DNA of 64,000 bases from Ascarosepion bandense (lineage: Eukaryota; Mollusca; Cephalopoda; Sepiida; Sepiidae). The stretch spans positions 1,920,001 through 1,984,000 of the forward strand of contig JBBBDQ010000421.1 in assembly GCA_037127315.1 (NCBI GenBank), written 5' to 3'. Below the pieces are notes generated by a model. That model was not told the origin of the DNA and ran no database searches. It saw only the letters and a program-made list of their open reading frames with translations. Position 1 is the stretch's first letter, and each line of letters begins with the position of its first letter. The position numbers were made by a program, and so were the translations under genes. Shown piece after piece: positions 21,953-32,711 of this stretch.

Positions 21953-22359
21953 GAACACAATAGTCTTTATTAAAATAGACAGTATATGTGTGTGTGTTAT
22001 ATTTAAATGGGATATTGAAATTTTAACGAAGTTTAAAATGTTCATTTGACAAATTGCATGATAAGAGAACAATGATTTCATAATTCATTTCGCCATTTAG
22101 GGTTTAATCAGATCTAAAACGAAAGAGTGAAAAGTATGTATGTGTGTATCTATGTTTGTTTAAATATGCAATGAAACATGATACTTTTCCCTAAGTTCGC
22201 CTTTCTAGTGAAAATACAATGAAAAAGAGTGACTTTCAAAAACTTTCGATTTGAACTAAGAAATATATTAACAATTTTTCAAAAGTTACTCCTTTTCATT
22301 CAAGTCGGTATGACTCTGCTCAGATAAGTAAAAATATTCTCCATGTTAATCCTATATAT
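21949..22359. other. No feature recognised
   Basis: No supported gene or element. Confidence 0.5.
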
Positions 22360-22418
22360 AGTCATCCGCAGACAGATCTGTTTCGCTGTATTACAGCTCA
22401 TCAGTACGGTTATACATC
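22360..22418 (-). ncRNA. Hammerhead ribozyme family I, intact
   Basis: CTGATGA, stem II GCTGT-AAT-ACAGC, GAAAC, ACAGATCTGT and the lower stem I ACCGTA/TGCGG are all intact. This is one of the two best cleavage-competent candidates. Predicted cut follows CTGTC on the minus strand. Confidence 0.85.
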
Positions 22419-22692
22419 CGATTGCTTTAACCCAGAATTGAAACCCGACTGAATTGGCGTCTGATGGCGATTCTACCTCAGAGTTATGGGCGCTCGGTAG
22501 AAGGAAACAGCCTTTTTAGTTTATGATGTATCATAAACCAGTAGCCAGACTGCTCTAATTCATTACTGAATGAGCGATGCGTAAGTGCTAGAGTAACTAC
22601 TGTTTTTTCAAAGTCTACCATTCTTCCAGAGTGCTCAATCAGGGTGTGAGAGCGCAAATAGTCATCCGCAGATAGATCTATTGCATTGTAAA
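22360..22692 (-). mobile_element. Hammerhead-ribozyme SINE, copy 5, partial dimer
   Basis: Reading minus from 22692, a 3' ribozyme half (TAGATCTATCTGCGGATGAC) comes first. The complete body follows (TATTTGCGCTCTCACACCCT, GAGCACTCTGGAAGAATGG, GCATCGCTCATTCAGTAATG), then the tRNA-like boxes and a complete ribozyme. The GTCATCCGC positions of the two ribozymes are exactly 300 nt apart (22361 and 22661). Confidence 0.85.
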
Positions 22693-23110
22693 AATATTTA
22701 TCTTTTTTGCGAGTGAAAATTTCATGAACTACGTTTAAGGATAATACAGATTTAAATAAAGATAAAACGTTATAAAAGTTCCATTGTTTAACCAACACCT
22801 TGGGCAGAAGGCATTAATTCCTACCAATGTGAATGTGAGAAACTTAATTCCCCAGTTTCGTATAAATTACACCAACCACATCCCCTGCGTTTGTGGTAAC
22901 TTCTATATAAAAATTTAGAATAATAGTTGATAATAAAAAAGATAATGTTTTGAAAATCAGTATGTGTGTGCGGTACAAAATGAAGCTGTGCTGTTTCACC
23001 GGCACTAAGATTTAGTACTGCGCCTTGATGTGAATAATACGAACATTAGTAATGGCTGTGAACTGACGAGAAAACTAATCAGCGACAACAATTTCCGTTT
23101 CCTACTTATA
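22693..23110. other. No feature recognised
   Basis: No supported gene or element. Confidence 0.5.
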
Positions 23111-23114
23111 GTGA

Positions 23115-23232
23115 TTTACTAAGCGTAGCACAAAGTCGAAAGTGCGGAGCACCCAGTGGGGATCGATCTCCCTAGTCAGCTGTAATTGATCTAGCTAGAC
23201 AATCCGATTAACCATTATAGCACGTCGATGTG
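23115..23232 (-). mobile_element. tRNA-derived SINE family S7
   Basis: Minus: GTGCTATAATGGTTAATCGG and GGGAGATCGATCCCCACTGG as box A and box B, then GACTTTGTGCTACGCTTAG as tail. Confidence 0.55.
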
Positions 23233-23620
23233 TCCGTTTTTCCTATAAATCTTTTTTATTTTTCTTCGAAATACTAGCGCGTTTATGATGGCTGAAAATA
23301 TTCTCAACTCCCTGATCTTCCCACGTAGCATTCTTTCATGTAATCAAATTACCCAACCGACTTTGATGTCAGCAACAAAAGTTCTAAGCACAGATACTTA
23401 CCGAGTTTATTTGAATCTATTTCCAGGTCAAATTGGCGATGAGGTGAAGGGTGTGTACCACCCAAATTCTGCACATGTCAAATAAAAAATATATGACGTA
23501 TATTAATATATAACGATGGGGTGCTAAAGCCGCATCTCTGAAGGATAGAGATTTTGCAGTTATTGCTGTCTGGATGGCAGTTATGAATTGTTCATTTCTG
23601 TACGCTTTTCTGCATTAAGC

Positions 23621-23653
<33 letters not shown>
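23233..23653. other. No gene; (TA)n at 23624-23653
   Basis: A 66-codon open frame at 23285 has no recognisable domain and is likely chance. Confidence 0.5.
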
Positions 23654-23656
<3 letters not shown>

Positions 23657-23769
23657 AAGTAGTATAAGCTAATAGGTTGGCAGTCCACTGTAATGATTTA
23701 CTTTATTAAGAGTGCTTTAAGAAAGCATTATATATGGTAATATTTTGATATGTTTATAAAAAAACAAAA

Positions 23770-23990
23770 AAAAAACACAGTTTACTGCAACACAAGAGCA
23801 GTTGTGTTTGTGTTTCGGAACTATCTTATTAACTTCTCGTGTTTTGGTATTATCTTATTAGCGTCTCGTCAGGCAATGTACTGCCTGACGTTGTGCTAAA
23901 ACATAGTTTACTGCAACACAAGACCGAAGATAGTACCTAAACACAACGGTTCTTCTGTTGCAGTAAACTATGTTTTTATTATAAATTTAT
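23770..23990. repeat. Imperfect inverted repeat, possible PLE end
   Basis: Arms ACAGTTTACTGCAACACAAG and CTGTTGCAGTAAACTATG are complementary across about 220 bp. The minus strand has GCCTGACGAGACG and CCGAAACACA, resembling hammerhead boxes, but no convincing stem II. An internal 30-nt direct duplication (AATAAGATA..CC.AAACAC) is present. Confidence 0.5.
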
Positions 23991-24000
23991 AATAAAACTG

Positions 24001-24004
<4 letters not shown>

Positions 24005-24040
<36 letters not shown>
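24005..24040. repeat. (TA)n array
   Basis: TA run directly preceding the ribozyme SINE at 24041. Confidence 0.9.
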
Positions 24041-24041
<1 letters not shown>

Positions 24042-24250
24042 GCATCGAATATTCAGTAAATAATTAGAGTGCTCTAACTACTGGTGTATGATACATCATA
24101 TGCTAAGAGTCTGCCTCCTTCTACCGAGCGCCCATAGCTCAGAATCGCCGACCGATGCCGATTCGGTCGGGTTTCAACACTGGGTAAAAGCAATCGGATG
24201 TCTAACCGTACTGATGAGTTGTGATACAGCGAAACAGATCTGTCTTCGGA

Positions 24251-24253
<3 letters not shown>
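24041..24253 (+). mobile_element. Hammerhead-ribozyme SINE, copy 6
   Basis: Leader (CTGCCTCCTTCTACCGAGCG), box A with a small deletion (CCCATAGCTCAGAATCG), box B (CGGGTTTCAACACTGGG) and ribozyme, then (TA)n to 24287. Also preceded by (TA)n. Confidence 0.8.
24198..24253 (+). ncRNA. Hammerhead ribozyme family I, intact core
   Basis: CTGATGA, GAAAC and ACAGATCTGT are intact. Stem II (GTTGT/ACAGC) has a wobble and stem I has one mismatch next to the cut (CTGTC|TTCGG). Confidence 0.75.
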
Positions 24254-24287
<34 letters not shown>

Positions 24288-24291
<4 letters not shown>

Positions 24292-24425
24292 CCCTACAAA
24301 CTCCTTCTCTGATTGCCCGATTTCTGGTTACCTTCCCTTCATTAGAAAGAATTCCAATATCCACATGCATAGCCTAGGAGTTTGACCGTGAACATATTCT
24401 ACTGGCTAAGGAATTTTCCCTTGAA
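24288..24425 (+). pseudogene. LINE-B copy 3, endonuclease fragment left of an insertion
   Basis: TTTCTGGTTACCTTCCC and AATTCCAATATCCACATGCA align with the endonuclease region at 2875-2935 of copy 1. The alignment continues to CCCTTGAATC at about 24425, then resumes at about 26806 after a large insertion. Confidence 0.7.
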
Positions 24426-24949
24426 TCCCCATGTGGCAATTTCTCGGCCCTTGGTTGCTGTTGGTTTCGATCTAGATAGCTGGTCGTAGATTGACTCTGT
24501 CTCGGTGTTCTTCCTTGTCCCACGTTGTGTTGATTAATCACAAGGTAGTCACGTGAGTTCTTCACTAGCTGTCTCTCTGCCGAACTAAACCAAACCGAAA
24601 GCGTGCACACAATTAAGTAGTAAAAAAAATATAGCACCAAAAAAAAAAAAAAAAAAAGAAATAAGTGGACCGACGTCTGAAGTTGTGAAATAATGTCTTT
24701 ATATACAGATTATACACAATAGTCTCTTGAATAAATCCCAATCCCTGCTTCTATTAAACTGGTGGCGGGACGGACGTTTCTTAAGTAAATCGAATTATTC
24801 TCCTAAGTAATAACGAGAAATATGGCTGGTCACAGTTCGCTACTCCGAACAGAGTTCTAAGTTCGTTATAAGTCTAGTCAACTTGTTGCTTCTTTTCCGG
24901 AATGTTACGGAAATTGCCGAAGTGCTGGGTTACTCTCTTTCAGTTAGCA

Positions 24950-25530
24950 ATTTCAGACTTGTCTGCAAATTCTCTTATTGTCTGTCTCTTAACTCTGGTT
25001 GGTTGATTGGTGACAGGCTTCTCTACGGTCGGCACCCAACGGCATGGCCATCATCTCACTGTCTCTTTACTTCTTCGGCTGGGAACTGTCTTTGGTCATT
25101 ACGTCTCTGGACCGGGAAATCGAACTCTCTGCTACTCGAACTGCAACTACTGTCGATCTCTGCAACTTCACTCCGACTGGAACTTCAACTCAAAAACTTT
25201 GCAAATTCTCTTCTGTCTTTAACTCTGGTTGGCCGGCATCAGGCCTCTTCTGTCGATCTGTCATTCCAACTTCGACTTCAAACTCCGACTTCAACTGCAA
25301 CTTTGTCTGTAAAATCACTTCTTGTCTGTCTTTAACTCTGGTTGGTCCTCTGCAGTTGGCACCCAACAACATGGCGCCTATCTTCGTCGTTATATCTCCT
25401 GAACTTTCTCCAAATCCAACTCAAAACCTTGTCTGCAAAACCTCTTCTGTCTTGAACACTGGTTAGCCGGCATCAGGCCTCTGTGGTTGGCGCCCAACAA
25501 CATGGCGCCTATCTTCGTCGTTACATCTTT
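24950..25530. repeat. Diverged tandem repeats with PBS-like motif
   Basis: Units share CTTGTCTGCAAA, TCTTTAACTCTGGTTGG and (in three) TTGGCRCCCAACAACATGGC. Spacing is irregular, around 130-330 bp. Confidence 0.6.
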
Positions 25531-26573
25531 GAGCCGGTAACTGGAACTGAACCTCAACTGCCTCGAACCGCTGCTGGAACTTTTTCCGGAACCTTCTCTA
25601 CGCCAACTGATTTTGGTCCCAAAGGACCCTGTATTTATGCCCATGCCATGGTGTGGGACCGACGGTCGCTGGGTGTCTCCCATCTTGGCGACCAATAAAA
25701 TGCCGAGGTTAGCTGCTACTCGTTGTTGCCTGTGTTGCCAATGGGATCAGTCTTCTTTCCATGACGTCAATTGTTAGTCGTCTCCCCCTTTCGGGGTTTG
25801 TTTACAAAACCAATGGAATTTCTCTCGATTTTATGGTCTGGACTTAATCGAATTTTCTCTCTCAAAATTTTTCTTTCTCACAAAACAATTTCGGGGATTT
25901 TTTTCTTAAAACATTAGGTATTAGCCTTTTGAACTGACCTCGCCCAAAACAAGTTACCCAGATAATAATTTCTCCGCACGTGTGTTTTTAATATTAATTT
26001 TCTGAGTCACCTATATTTTCAAGCGACAGGAATGCCTTCGTTATCTGTCTTGCCCTGATGTATTTGAAAATACCTTTTCTCTAAATTACTTGACTCGGAA
26101 TCAAAACATTTGTTATCTCAATTCTTTTCACAATTCATGCTAGCGAGACAAAACAAAATCTCCCTTTCCGATATTCAGAAAAAGAATAACAATTAAATTT
26201 ATCTTTCCCTTATGTTTAGAACGACCATTGCTAGTTTTCCTGGGTGGGCCGAAATCGAAATCTATTGCTTCGTGGCATTGAAACAAATTGAAGTCTTTTC
26301 TTTCTTTTTCTTCTTCCACTGGTCTTTTTTTTCTATTCTCTTGCCGGTAAAAAATAACAATTGAATCTATCTTTCTTTTAAGTTTAGAATGACATTTGTT
26401 AGCCTATATATGTGGACCGAAATCGACTTTATGACATTAAACGAATCCATTTCTCTTTTCTTCCTCTTCTTCTTTCTCTGGTTTAAAATGACAACCGAGA
26501 AATACCATCTGATATCTTTCGTTTTTGATTTTCTTTTCCTCCGCTCCTGTTCTTAAAATAAAGGTAATGTCTT

Positions 26574-26790
26574 TTAGTGCATTCTCCTGACTTATAATAG
26601 TAATTAGAAGATTTTTCGGTTATAGTTAATAATTAGTTAATAAAATTAATCACCTCCGTTTTCCTTTGCTCATATTCGGAGGATAAGGAAAATTTCTCTT
26701 AGTATGTTCTCTTATGATCTATAATAGCAATTAGAAGATTTTCCGGTTATAGTTAATAATTAATTAATAAAATTAATTATTTCCGATCTG
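26574..26790. repeat. Two-copy tandem repeat, period about 125 bp
   Basis: TTAGTGCATTCTC (26574) and TTAGTATGTTCTC (26699) begin units that both contain TATAATAG.AATTAGAAGAT and a TTAGTTAATAAAATTAATcac-type end. Confidence 0.8.
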
Positions 26791-26805
26791 CGCCAAAATA
26801 TTGTT

Positions 26806-29157
26806 ATACCTAGACCATACCTACATATGTCTCCGCCTCTCTCTACTAAACTCTGTCAGCTATTTCTTTTTTCTCCATTGTTCCTCTTCCTTTCCTGGCT
26901 GTTCCGTACTAGATAGCATCTCAAATAATATAGACAAGGCCATTTTCTCTCACCCGTTCGTTAATATAATTCTGTTTGGTGACTTCAATGCCCAAAATGG
27001 CAGGCGGCTTGAAAACTCTCTGATTAATCTTGCTGGTGTCCATACTCTGAATTTCTCGATCACTCAGTCTCTCACGCAAGTGATGGATTTCCCCATGCGT
27101 CTCCCTAGTAACCCTGAAGAACACGCTTCATTTCTAAATCTCTGCTTCACTTCTAACTCTGACTCTTGCCATGCTATGCAGCTCTGCTCCTTGATAACTC
27201 TGATTATGCTGTGGTTTCCGTTAATATCTTTTTCCATTTATCCTTCTTCGAGGAACCTCTTATTAGCAGAATATCTTACTGCTACCAAACAGCGGAGTGG
27301 AACTCGTTACGCAATTTCCTATTTGATGTCCTTTGGAATAAACTTTTCAATCTCCCTGTCGAAGACTGTGCCTTTGAGGTCTCTTCCCGGATCAAAGCTA
27401 GCATTGATGCTTTCATTCCAGCCAAAAGATTATGACTTAAACCTCATTTATCTCCTTGGTTTTCTTCTGCTTAATCAGCCACCATTGTCCAAAGGAATCT
27501 TTTCTTCCGTCTTTACCTGAGCGACGTGTTTGACTACAATAAGCGCCTTTTTGTCACAGTTAGTAATAAATACAAGTGTATCCTAAATGAGGCTAAGCTG
27601 TTGTTTGCCAATAGAATCAGCGTATAGTGCAAGTTTTGCTCCAAAGACTACTGACGACTCTGTAAAAATGAACTAAACAGCAGCAAACCCACGATCCCTC
27701 CTCTATGCAATCAATTTGAGGTCCTTACTGCCACTGCGGACAAGGTTGAGTGTTTTGCCCATAAATTCTCTTCTAACTCCACACTTGACTAGTCTAGATT
27801 ACTCACACACGACTTCCCACATAGAACTGAGGCTCAAAGTGATGCATATATAACCTTACCTTGGTCTCTAATATAATTTCTAAGCTTAACTTCCATAAGG
27901 CTAGCGGAGATGACGGTATTCCAGTCATTGTCCTAAAATTGTACCCCTGAACTCTCTCCTGTCCTCTCCAAACTCTATAACTATTGCCTCACTGCTTTTC
28001 CTGCTTTTTAGAAGTCCTCTGTAATTGCTGTTTTTAAAATATATGGGCAGCTCTCTGACTCCTTTAATTCTGGTCTTTCAGCCTCTTATCGCTCTTTGAT
28101 AAAGTGTTCGAGGCTATTATCAATGCTGAAATAGTTCATCATCTCACACAACCTACTCTCTGACAACCAGTATGGCTTCCACTTTGCCAGGTCTACCGCT
28201 GATGTGCTAACGGCCATCACTGAATATATATATATATATATACCAGGCTCTTGTTAAGAACGTCGAAGCTTAAGCTATTGCCCTGGTTATCTCGAAAGCA
28301 GTTGCCAGGGTTTGGCATGCTGGCCTTCTGGACGTTTTTTCGATTTACTCAAATCTTTCTTATCTACTCGTGAAATGAAGATCATCTTGAACGGGCATGC
28401 TTCAAGATGCTTTCATACGAACGAGGGCGTCCCTCAAGGCTTAATCGTAGGTCCTATGTTTTCCTGATTTTCATCAATGATGTAATCAGTTCACAAGTAG
28501 GCATCTGACAAAGTAAACCTCACTGAAAAGGAACTCTAATATCTAATGGATTGGGGTAAGTAGTGGCTTGTAAATTTTAATGTTTTCAAAACGTCGCTTG
28601 TCGTTCTTAACAACCTACCTTCCGTCTTCCAGAAAGCAACACACTGCGTCTTTTTGGCCTCACTGTTTCAACCGACCTCAAATTGAATGACTATATTGAA
28701 TCAATAGCTACACCTACCATCTTGCACATTCATAAATCTACCATTCGTCCATGCATTTAATAATGTTGCTATTTCTGATCGGGTGTTCTTGCCATTAATC
28801 TCTGGGTTTTCGACAAAATCCAAAGGAGTTATCTGTAATGTATCAATCCCGATACAGCAGAACGACTCCAGTCACTTTCTCACCGAGGCTATGTGACTTG
28901 CTGCTTCGAAGAGCTTTTTTCCTTGGTGCTCCGACCACATGAATTTACTCGTGCTACTAGATTAGCAACTAGGTCCCACCTTTTATCGTCAAAATGACGT
29001 CAGTTGCCATCTTCTATCTTTTTGATTCCCATCTTTCTCTTGTCCTTCTTCGGCATCTCCGGGAACTTGTCCCCTGTTTATTTTTTTCTCTCTCTCACTG
29101 TAATACCCTGCGCACTAGTGGAGGAACTGCCTTCTTTGGGGTAAAACGATTATAAGT
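26806..29157 (+). pseudogene. LINE-B copy 3, remainder: endonuclease-RT, heavily decayed
   Basis: Resumes the endonuclease (LDHTYICLRLSLLNSVSY, ILFGDFNAQNG, DFPMRLPSNPEEHASFLNL; open 26801-27520) and continues through RT remnants (VARVWHAGLL near 28305, TNEGVPQGLIVGPM near 28420) and the C-terminal HIHKSTIRPC near 28725. It ends in the family 3' UTR (GCGCACTAGTGGAGGAACTG, then GGGGTAAAACGATTA) at about 29150. Numerous stops, indels and a TA insertion (28224) exist. This is the oldest-looking LINE-B copy here. Confidence 0.8.

Positions 29158-29226
<69 letters not shown>
29158..29226. repeat. (CA)n array
   Basis: Uninterrupted CA run between LINE-B and mariner. Confidence 0.95.
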
Positions 29227-29232
<6 letters not shown>

Positions 29233-29233
<1 letters not shown>

Positions 29234-30404
29234 TGTTGTCTGGAAAGTTCATGCCGATTTTTAGTCGTTCTTTTTCAACCCGTTAGAACACGTCAAATTT
29301 ATCACCAGATCAACAGATATAATATTCCCACATTTCCGATTAGAGCACACTTCAAATTATCTCTTGAGAAAGTAAGCTTAAAATTACTTAATTCATTTCA
29401 ATTTTACAAGGAAGCTGATAAGGTGCATTTTAGACACCCGAGGCATTTTTTATTACCCTAATGGCAAAAAATGCCTCGCAAGCAACAAAAAATATATATG
29501 CTGTGGACGGCGAAGCCGCTTTAGCTGACAGAACTCTACGGAAGTGATTCGCTACGTTAGAGTTGTTGGTTGTAGCCTTATTGATGAAGGACGCTCAGGC
29601 AGATCCCCCACTACAGATGACGACCAAATCAAGACATTGTCTGAGAATAACTCTCAATACGCAACGCAAGAATTGGAAGAAATACTAAATTTTTCAAAAT
29701 CCTCTTTCTATAAACACTTGGCGAAGCTTGGGCACCACAAGATGTTAATGAAAAGAATCTTTGGGTCACATTTCTATGTGTGATTTGTTGTATAAACCAA
29801 ATCAAATGTCCCCTTTTAAAGCAAATTGTGATGTGTGATGAGAAATAGATTGTTTACAACAATATTCAACGAAAAGATCCTGGGTCAGTGACATGAGCCA
29901 AATTCAGGAAAGGTATCCCCTACTATGAGCTTCTGCTAAGTAACCAGTCAACTGATTCTGAAGAGTACTGCTCACAACTGGACGAATTAAAGGCAGCAAT
30001 CCAAGAAAAACGTCCAGAATTGTAAAGGTGTTGTTTGCCATCAGGATAATTCCAGACTCCATGTTCCATTGGTGAACCTGCAAAAATTGTTGCGACTTGG
30101 CTGGAATGTGTTACTCCATCAGACATTGCTCCTTCATATTTCTATTTATTCAGGTCCTTGAAAAATAATCTCATTGGTAAAAATTTCAATTCTTTGAATA
30201 ACATAAAAAAAGACCTTAATGAGTTCTTTTCCAGGAAACTACGGAATTTCTGGAAACACTGAACTTTAAGTTGAAGTAAAAATAGAGAAAATTTGTGCAA
30301 CGAAATGGTTCATATTTAGTTGAATAAATATTTAATTGAATAAATATTTAATGACATTATTTTTTTTGTTTTTTAATTTCTCTTAAAAATTGGCATCTTT
30401 TGTT
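29233..30404 (+). mobile_element. mariner-family DNA transposon, dead
   Basis: Ends TGTCTGGAAAGTTCATGCCG and (complement) GATGCCAATTTTTAAG form imperfect terminal inverted repeats around a broken transposase. It lies beside TA-rich sequence, consistent with TA target preference. Confidence 0.75.
29440..30262 (+). pseudogene. mariner transposase, stop-ridden
   Basis: Fragments in order: MAKNASQATKNIYAVDGEAA (N-terminal HTH), RSGRSPTTDDDQIKTLSENN, LEEILNFSKSSFYKHLAKLG (second HTH), then IVMCDEK-IVYNNIQRKRSW with the first catalytic Asp, GVVCHQDNSRPH with the second, and SDIAPSYFYLFRSLKNNLIG. Normally the last motif carries the third catalytic residue as APSDY, but here it is Tyr (APSYF). With that substitution, plus stops and frameshifts, it cannot be active. 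Family length would be about 345 residues. Confidence 0.8.
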
Positions 30405-30735
30405 ATATTCAAGCGCTTTCGACTATTACAGTCATTGTCAAGAACAAGAGTTTTCAGTAAGGTGAGTAAGCCTATTTAAATAAAAGCTAAAGTTTTTAGA
30501 TTGCTGATATTGAAATTAGAATCATTATTCAAAGTGACGTATATATACAGATATATAATTACGACAACCAAGAATCCATGTAGAAAGAACGATTTACAGT
30601 CGCTATTCTGAGTTTTACGCTCATGATAATCTTCAGATGATTACGATCAATTGATCGACAAAAAATTGTGGTTGGCGCGAAAATTTATATTTTAATAAGA
30701 TTCGATAGCGACGCTCTAGAGATTTTTCCGTCAAA
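30405..30735. other. Unassigned; two weak hammerhead-like patches
   Basis: Minus-strand GACTGTAATAGTCGAAAGCG (30410-30445) has stem II and GAAA but CTTGACAA for the first box. CATCTGAAGATTATCATGAG (30625-30655) has the first box only. I treat both as PLE-end debris at best. Confidence 0.25.
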
Positions 30736-30739
30736 GTAA

Positions 30740-31225
30740 GTTACTTTCCAGGCACAGAAATTCAAATATCTGAGAAGTGTTCTAACAGAGGACGGAAAGT
30801 GTGACACTGAGATCCGAAGGCGTATTGACATGGCTAAGGATGCATTCCAAAAGCTAAATAGAGTATTGAAAGGCAGGAAAATTTCGCTGGAAGAAGAGAG
30901 TACTGAACTGTTATGTGATGTCTGTCTTTCAATATGGTAGCGAATGCTAGACAATCTCATGAAATATAAAGGAAAGACTTTAAGCAACCAAAACGTGGTT
31001 CTATGCTGAGGATACGACGGGTAGAACAAGTGAGCAACGATGAGGTTTGGGAGAGGATGGACACAGAGAGAAAACTGATACTTAACATCAATAAAAGACA
31101 GCTGAATTTTATGGAACATGTAGTGAGAAAGGACGGCTTGGAGAATTTGATACTCCTGGGACGGATATAAGGAAAGGGAAACAACGGAAATCAACGCGTA
31201 ACATACTTTACAGATTTAAAATTCT
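30740..31225 (+). pseudogene. LINE-C copy 3, decayed RT C-terminal part
   Basis: QKFKYLRSVLTEDGKCDTEI, RRRIDMAKDAFQKLNRVL, then shifted-frame remnants of QYGSECWT, RRMLRI and KRQLKFLGH align with 42.76-43.2 kb. No (GAA)n tail. Confidence 0.75.
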
Positions 31226-31254
31226 AGCTTATCGCTTTTTAATCCTCATCTGAA

Positions 31255-31480
31255 ATCACTGGTAAGTGTCATAACAGAGGACGGAAAGTGTGACACTGAC
31301 GGAAAGTGCGACACTGTGATCTAAAGGCATATTGGCATGGCCAAGGATGTATTCCAAAGGCAGAGTAGAGAAATGAGAGAGAGGAAGATTTAACTGGGGA
31401 AAAAAAAATACTGGGCTGTTATGTGTTATTTGTCTTCCTGTATGACAGCGAATGCTGGACAAGCTCGCGGTTGAATTTAT
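31255..31480 (+). pseudogene. LINE-C copy 4, short decayed fragment
   Basis: It repeats the TEDGKCDTE-coding segment (GAGGACGGAAAGTGTGACAC) with an internal duplication and runs to a TATGACAGCGAATGCTGGAC remnant. It follows copy 3 in the same orientation. Confidence 0.65.
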
Positions 31481-32121
31481 GTCTATGTATGACTAGTGCA
31501 CTTGATAAATTGTGATGCATAAGATTTTTTTTTTATCTATGAACACAAAAAGCGATAGTGTGCGCAATAATTTATCATATACAATAGTTATCCATAGGAT
31601 TTAGTTCTAACACAACTTCGATCTAAATAATGCCACACTCATTAAAAGTGAAAGTAACTTACTTCGAAGGAAAATTCTTGGTCGTAGCGAAATATAAATT
31701 TGCACTTTTTCAAATGTATTTTTCCCCTAAAGTAATTCTCTTTTTCCTAATCAAACATTCTTATAAGCATTTAAAAAAATTAAAATAAAACGTTTAAATT
31801 CAAAACATACAATTTAAAAAGTATAATACATAAATTAATCACAAACTAAAATAATATAAATAATAATTACATTATAAAAAATTCAACAGCATTTACTTAC
31901 TTTATAAATATTATATTACATCACTTAGCATCCTCCATAATTTACCTTGAGATCCAGTTAGCCTAATGTATATTCATGAGCATTTCTTGAATTTAATTAT
32001 TTCTAAAAACTGACAATATTTTAAATTCTATTTATACTTATTGCAAAATAAGACCTTACATTTACCATGATAAAACCCTTCAGATGACTAAGCGTGTCGA
32101 CTATGATAACCTTCCTTTTGT

Positions 32122-32177
<56 letters not shown>

Positions 32178-32305
32178 CATAGTACACTTGGTATGTAATC
32201 CAGGTAAATTCCAAAAGAGACGAACTCAAGAGAACTCAATGTTAAATTCATTTATTTAATTTAACAGAGTAATATAATTTATAAAGGATTTTCGATTATT
32301 ACAAT
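31481..32305. other. No gene; (TA)n at 32125-32175
   Basis: Strongly A+T-rich. Nothing beyond the TA array. Confidence 0.5.
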
Positions 32306-32357
32306 GGATAATACATATTTCACCGCTTTGATGTTATTATCGCGGCTCGTCAGATCC
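32306..32357 (-). ncRNA. Hammerhead ribozyme family II, intact core
   Basis: Minus strand in order: GGAT (stem I), CTGACGA, GCCGC (stem II), a 15-nt loop, GCGGT, GAAA, TATGTAT (minimal stem III of about 2 bp), T, ATCC (stem I). GGAT pairs with ATCC and GCCGC with GCGGT. All catalytic positions are present. Short stem III is typical of PLE-type hammerheads, which may act as dimers. Confidence 0.75.
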
Positions 32358-32414
32358 AAACTTAGAGTTAGGGTTAAACAGACTAGCTTCGATGAGCATT
32401 ACACCAAGCGAAGT

Positions 32415-32454
32415 GGATATATAGATAGATAGATAGATGATATGTGTAGACGGT

Positions 32455-32485
<31 letters not shown>

Positions 32486-32542
32486 GATAACTGAGATAGA
32501 TGTATGTAGATTGATAGATGTTGACTGAGATATATGTAGACG

Positions 32543-32603
<61 letters not shown>

Positions 32604-32609
32604 GATCTG

Positions 32610-32660
<51 letters not shown>
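32415..32660. repeat. (GATA)n, (TA)n and (GA)n arrays
   Basis: GATA-type repeats at 32421-32520, TA at 32546-32580, GA at 32581-32602 and TA at 32613-32660, with a GGATCTGAC remnant of the family II ribozyme at 32603. Confidence 0.9.
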
Positions 32661-32664
<4 letters not shown>

Positions 32665-32711
32665 GATCTTACGAGCCGCGATAATAACATCAAAGGGGTG
32701 AAATATGTATT
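32661..32711 (+). ncRNA. Family II hammerhead, 5' copy flanking LINE-A
   Basis: GGAT, CTTACGA (G5 to T), GCCGC..GGGGT, GAAA and TATGTAT are recognisable. The sequence ends at the LINE-A boundary. It matches 36694-36741, so I read it as one half of a long target-site duplication. Confidence 0.6.

Larger units (their letters stand above)
24426..26805. mobile_element. 2.4-kb non-coding insertion with internal tandem repeats
   Basis: This block interrupts LINE-B copy 3. It contains no transposase, gag or pol frame I can support. About 24950-25530 holds diverged repeats with CTCTTCTGTCTTTAACTCTGG, followed in three of them by a GG(T/C)GCCCAAC- or GGCACCCAAC-type motif that resembles an LTR-element primer-binding site. 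About 26220-26480 and 26574-26790 hold further tandem units. A poly(A) of about 20 lies at 24638-24657. I infer a large non-autonomous retrotransposon or a compound insertion. Confidence 0.45.

Noticed and set aside
23770..23990. Hammerhead in the inverted repeat
   Set aside because: CTGACGA and CGAAACAC occur, but the sequence between them does not form a stem II.
25390..25695. Overlapping 70-150-codon frames in the 24.4-26.8-kb insertion
   Set aside because: They arise from tandemly repeated, compositionally biased DNA on both strands, with no domain.
29158..29226. Telomeric or centromeric repeat
   Set aside because: Simple (CA)n microsatellite; no telomere motif is present.
30410..30655. 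Two further hammerhead ribozymes
   Set aside because: Each has only one of the two catalytic boxes intact and no convincing stem I.
32337..32693. Tyr/Ile/Ser-rich open frames
   Set aside because: Pure translations of TA, GATA and GA microsatellites.
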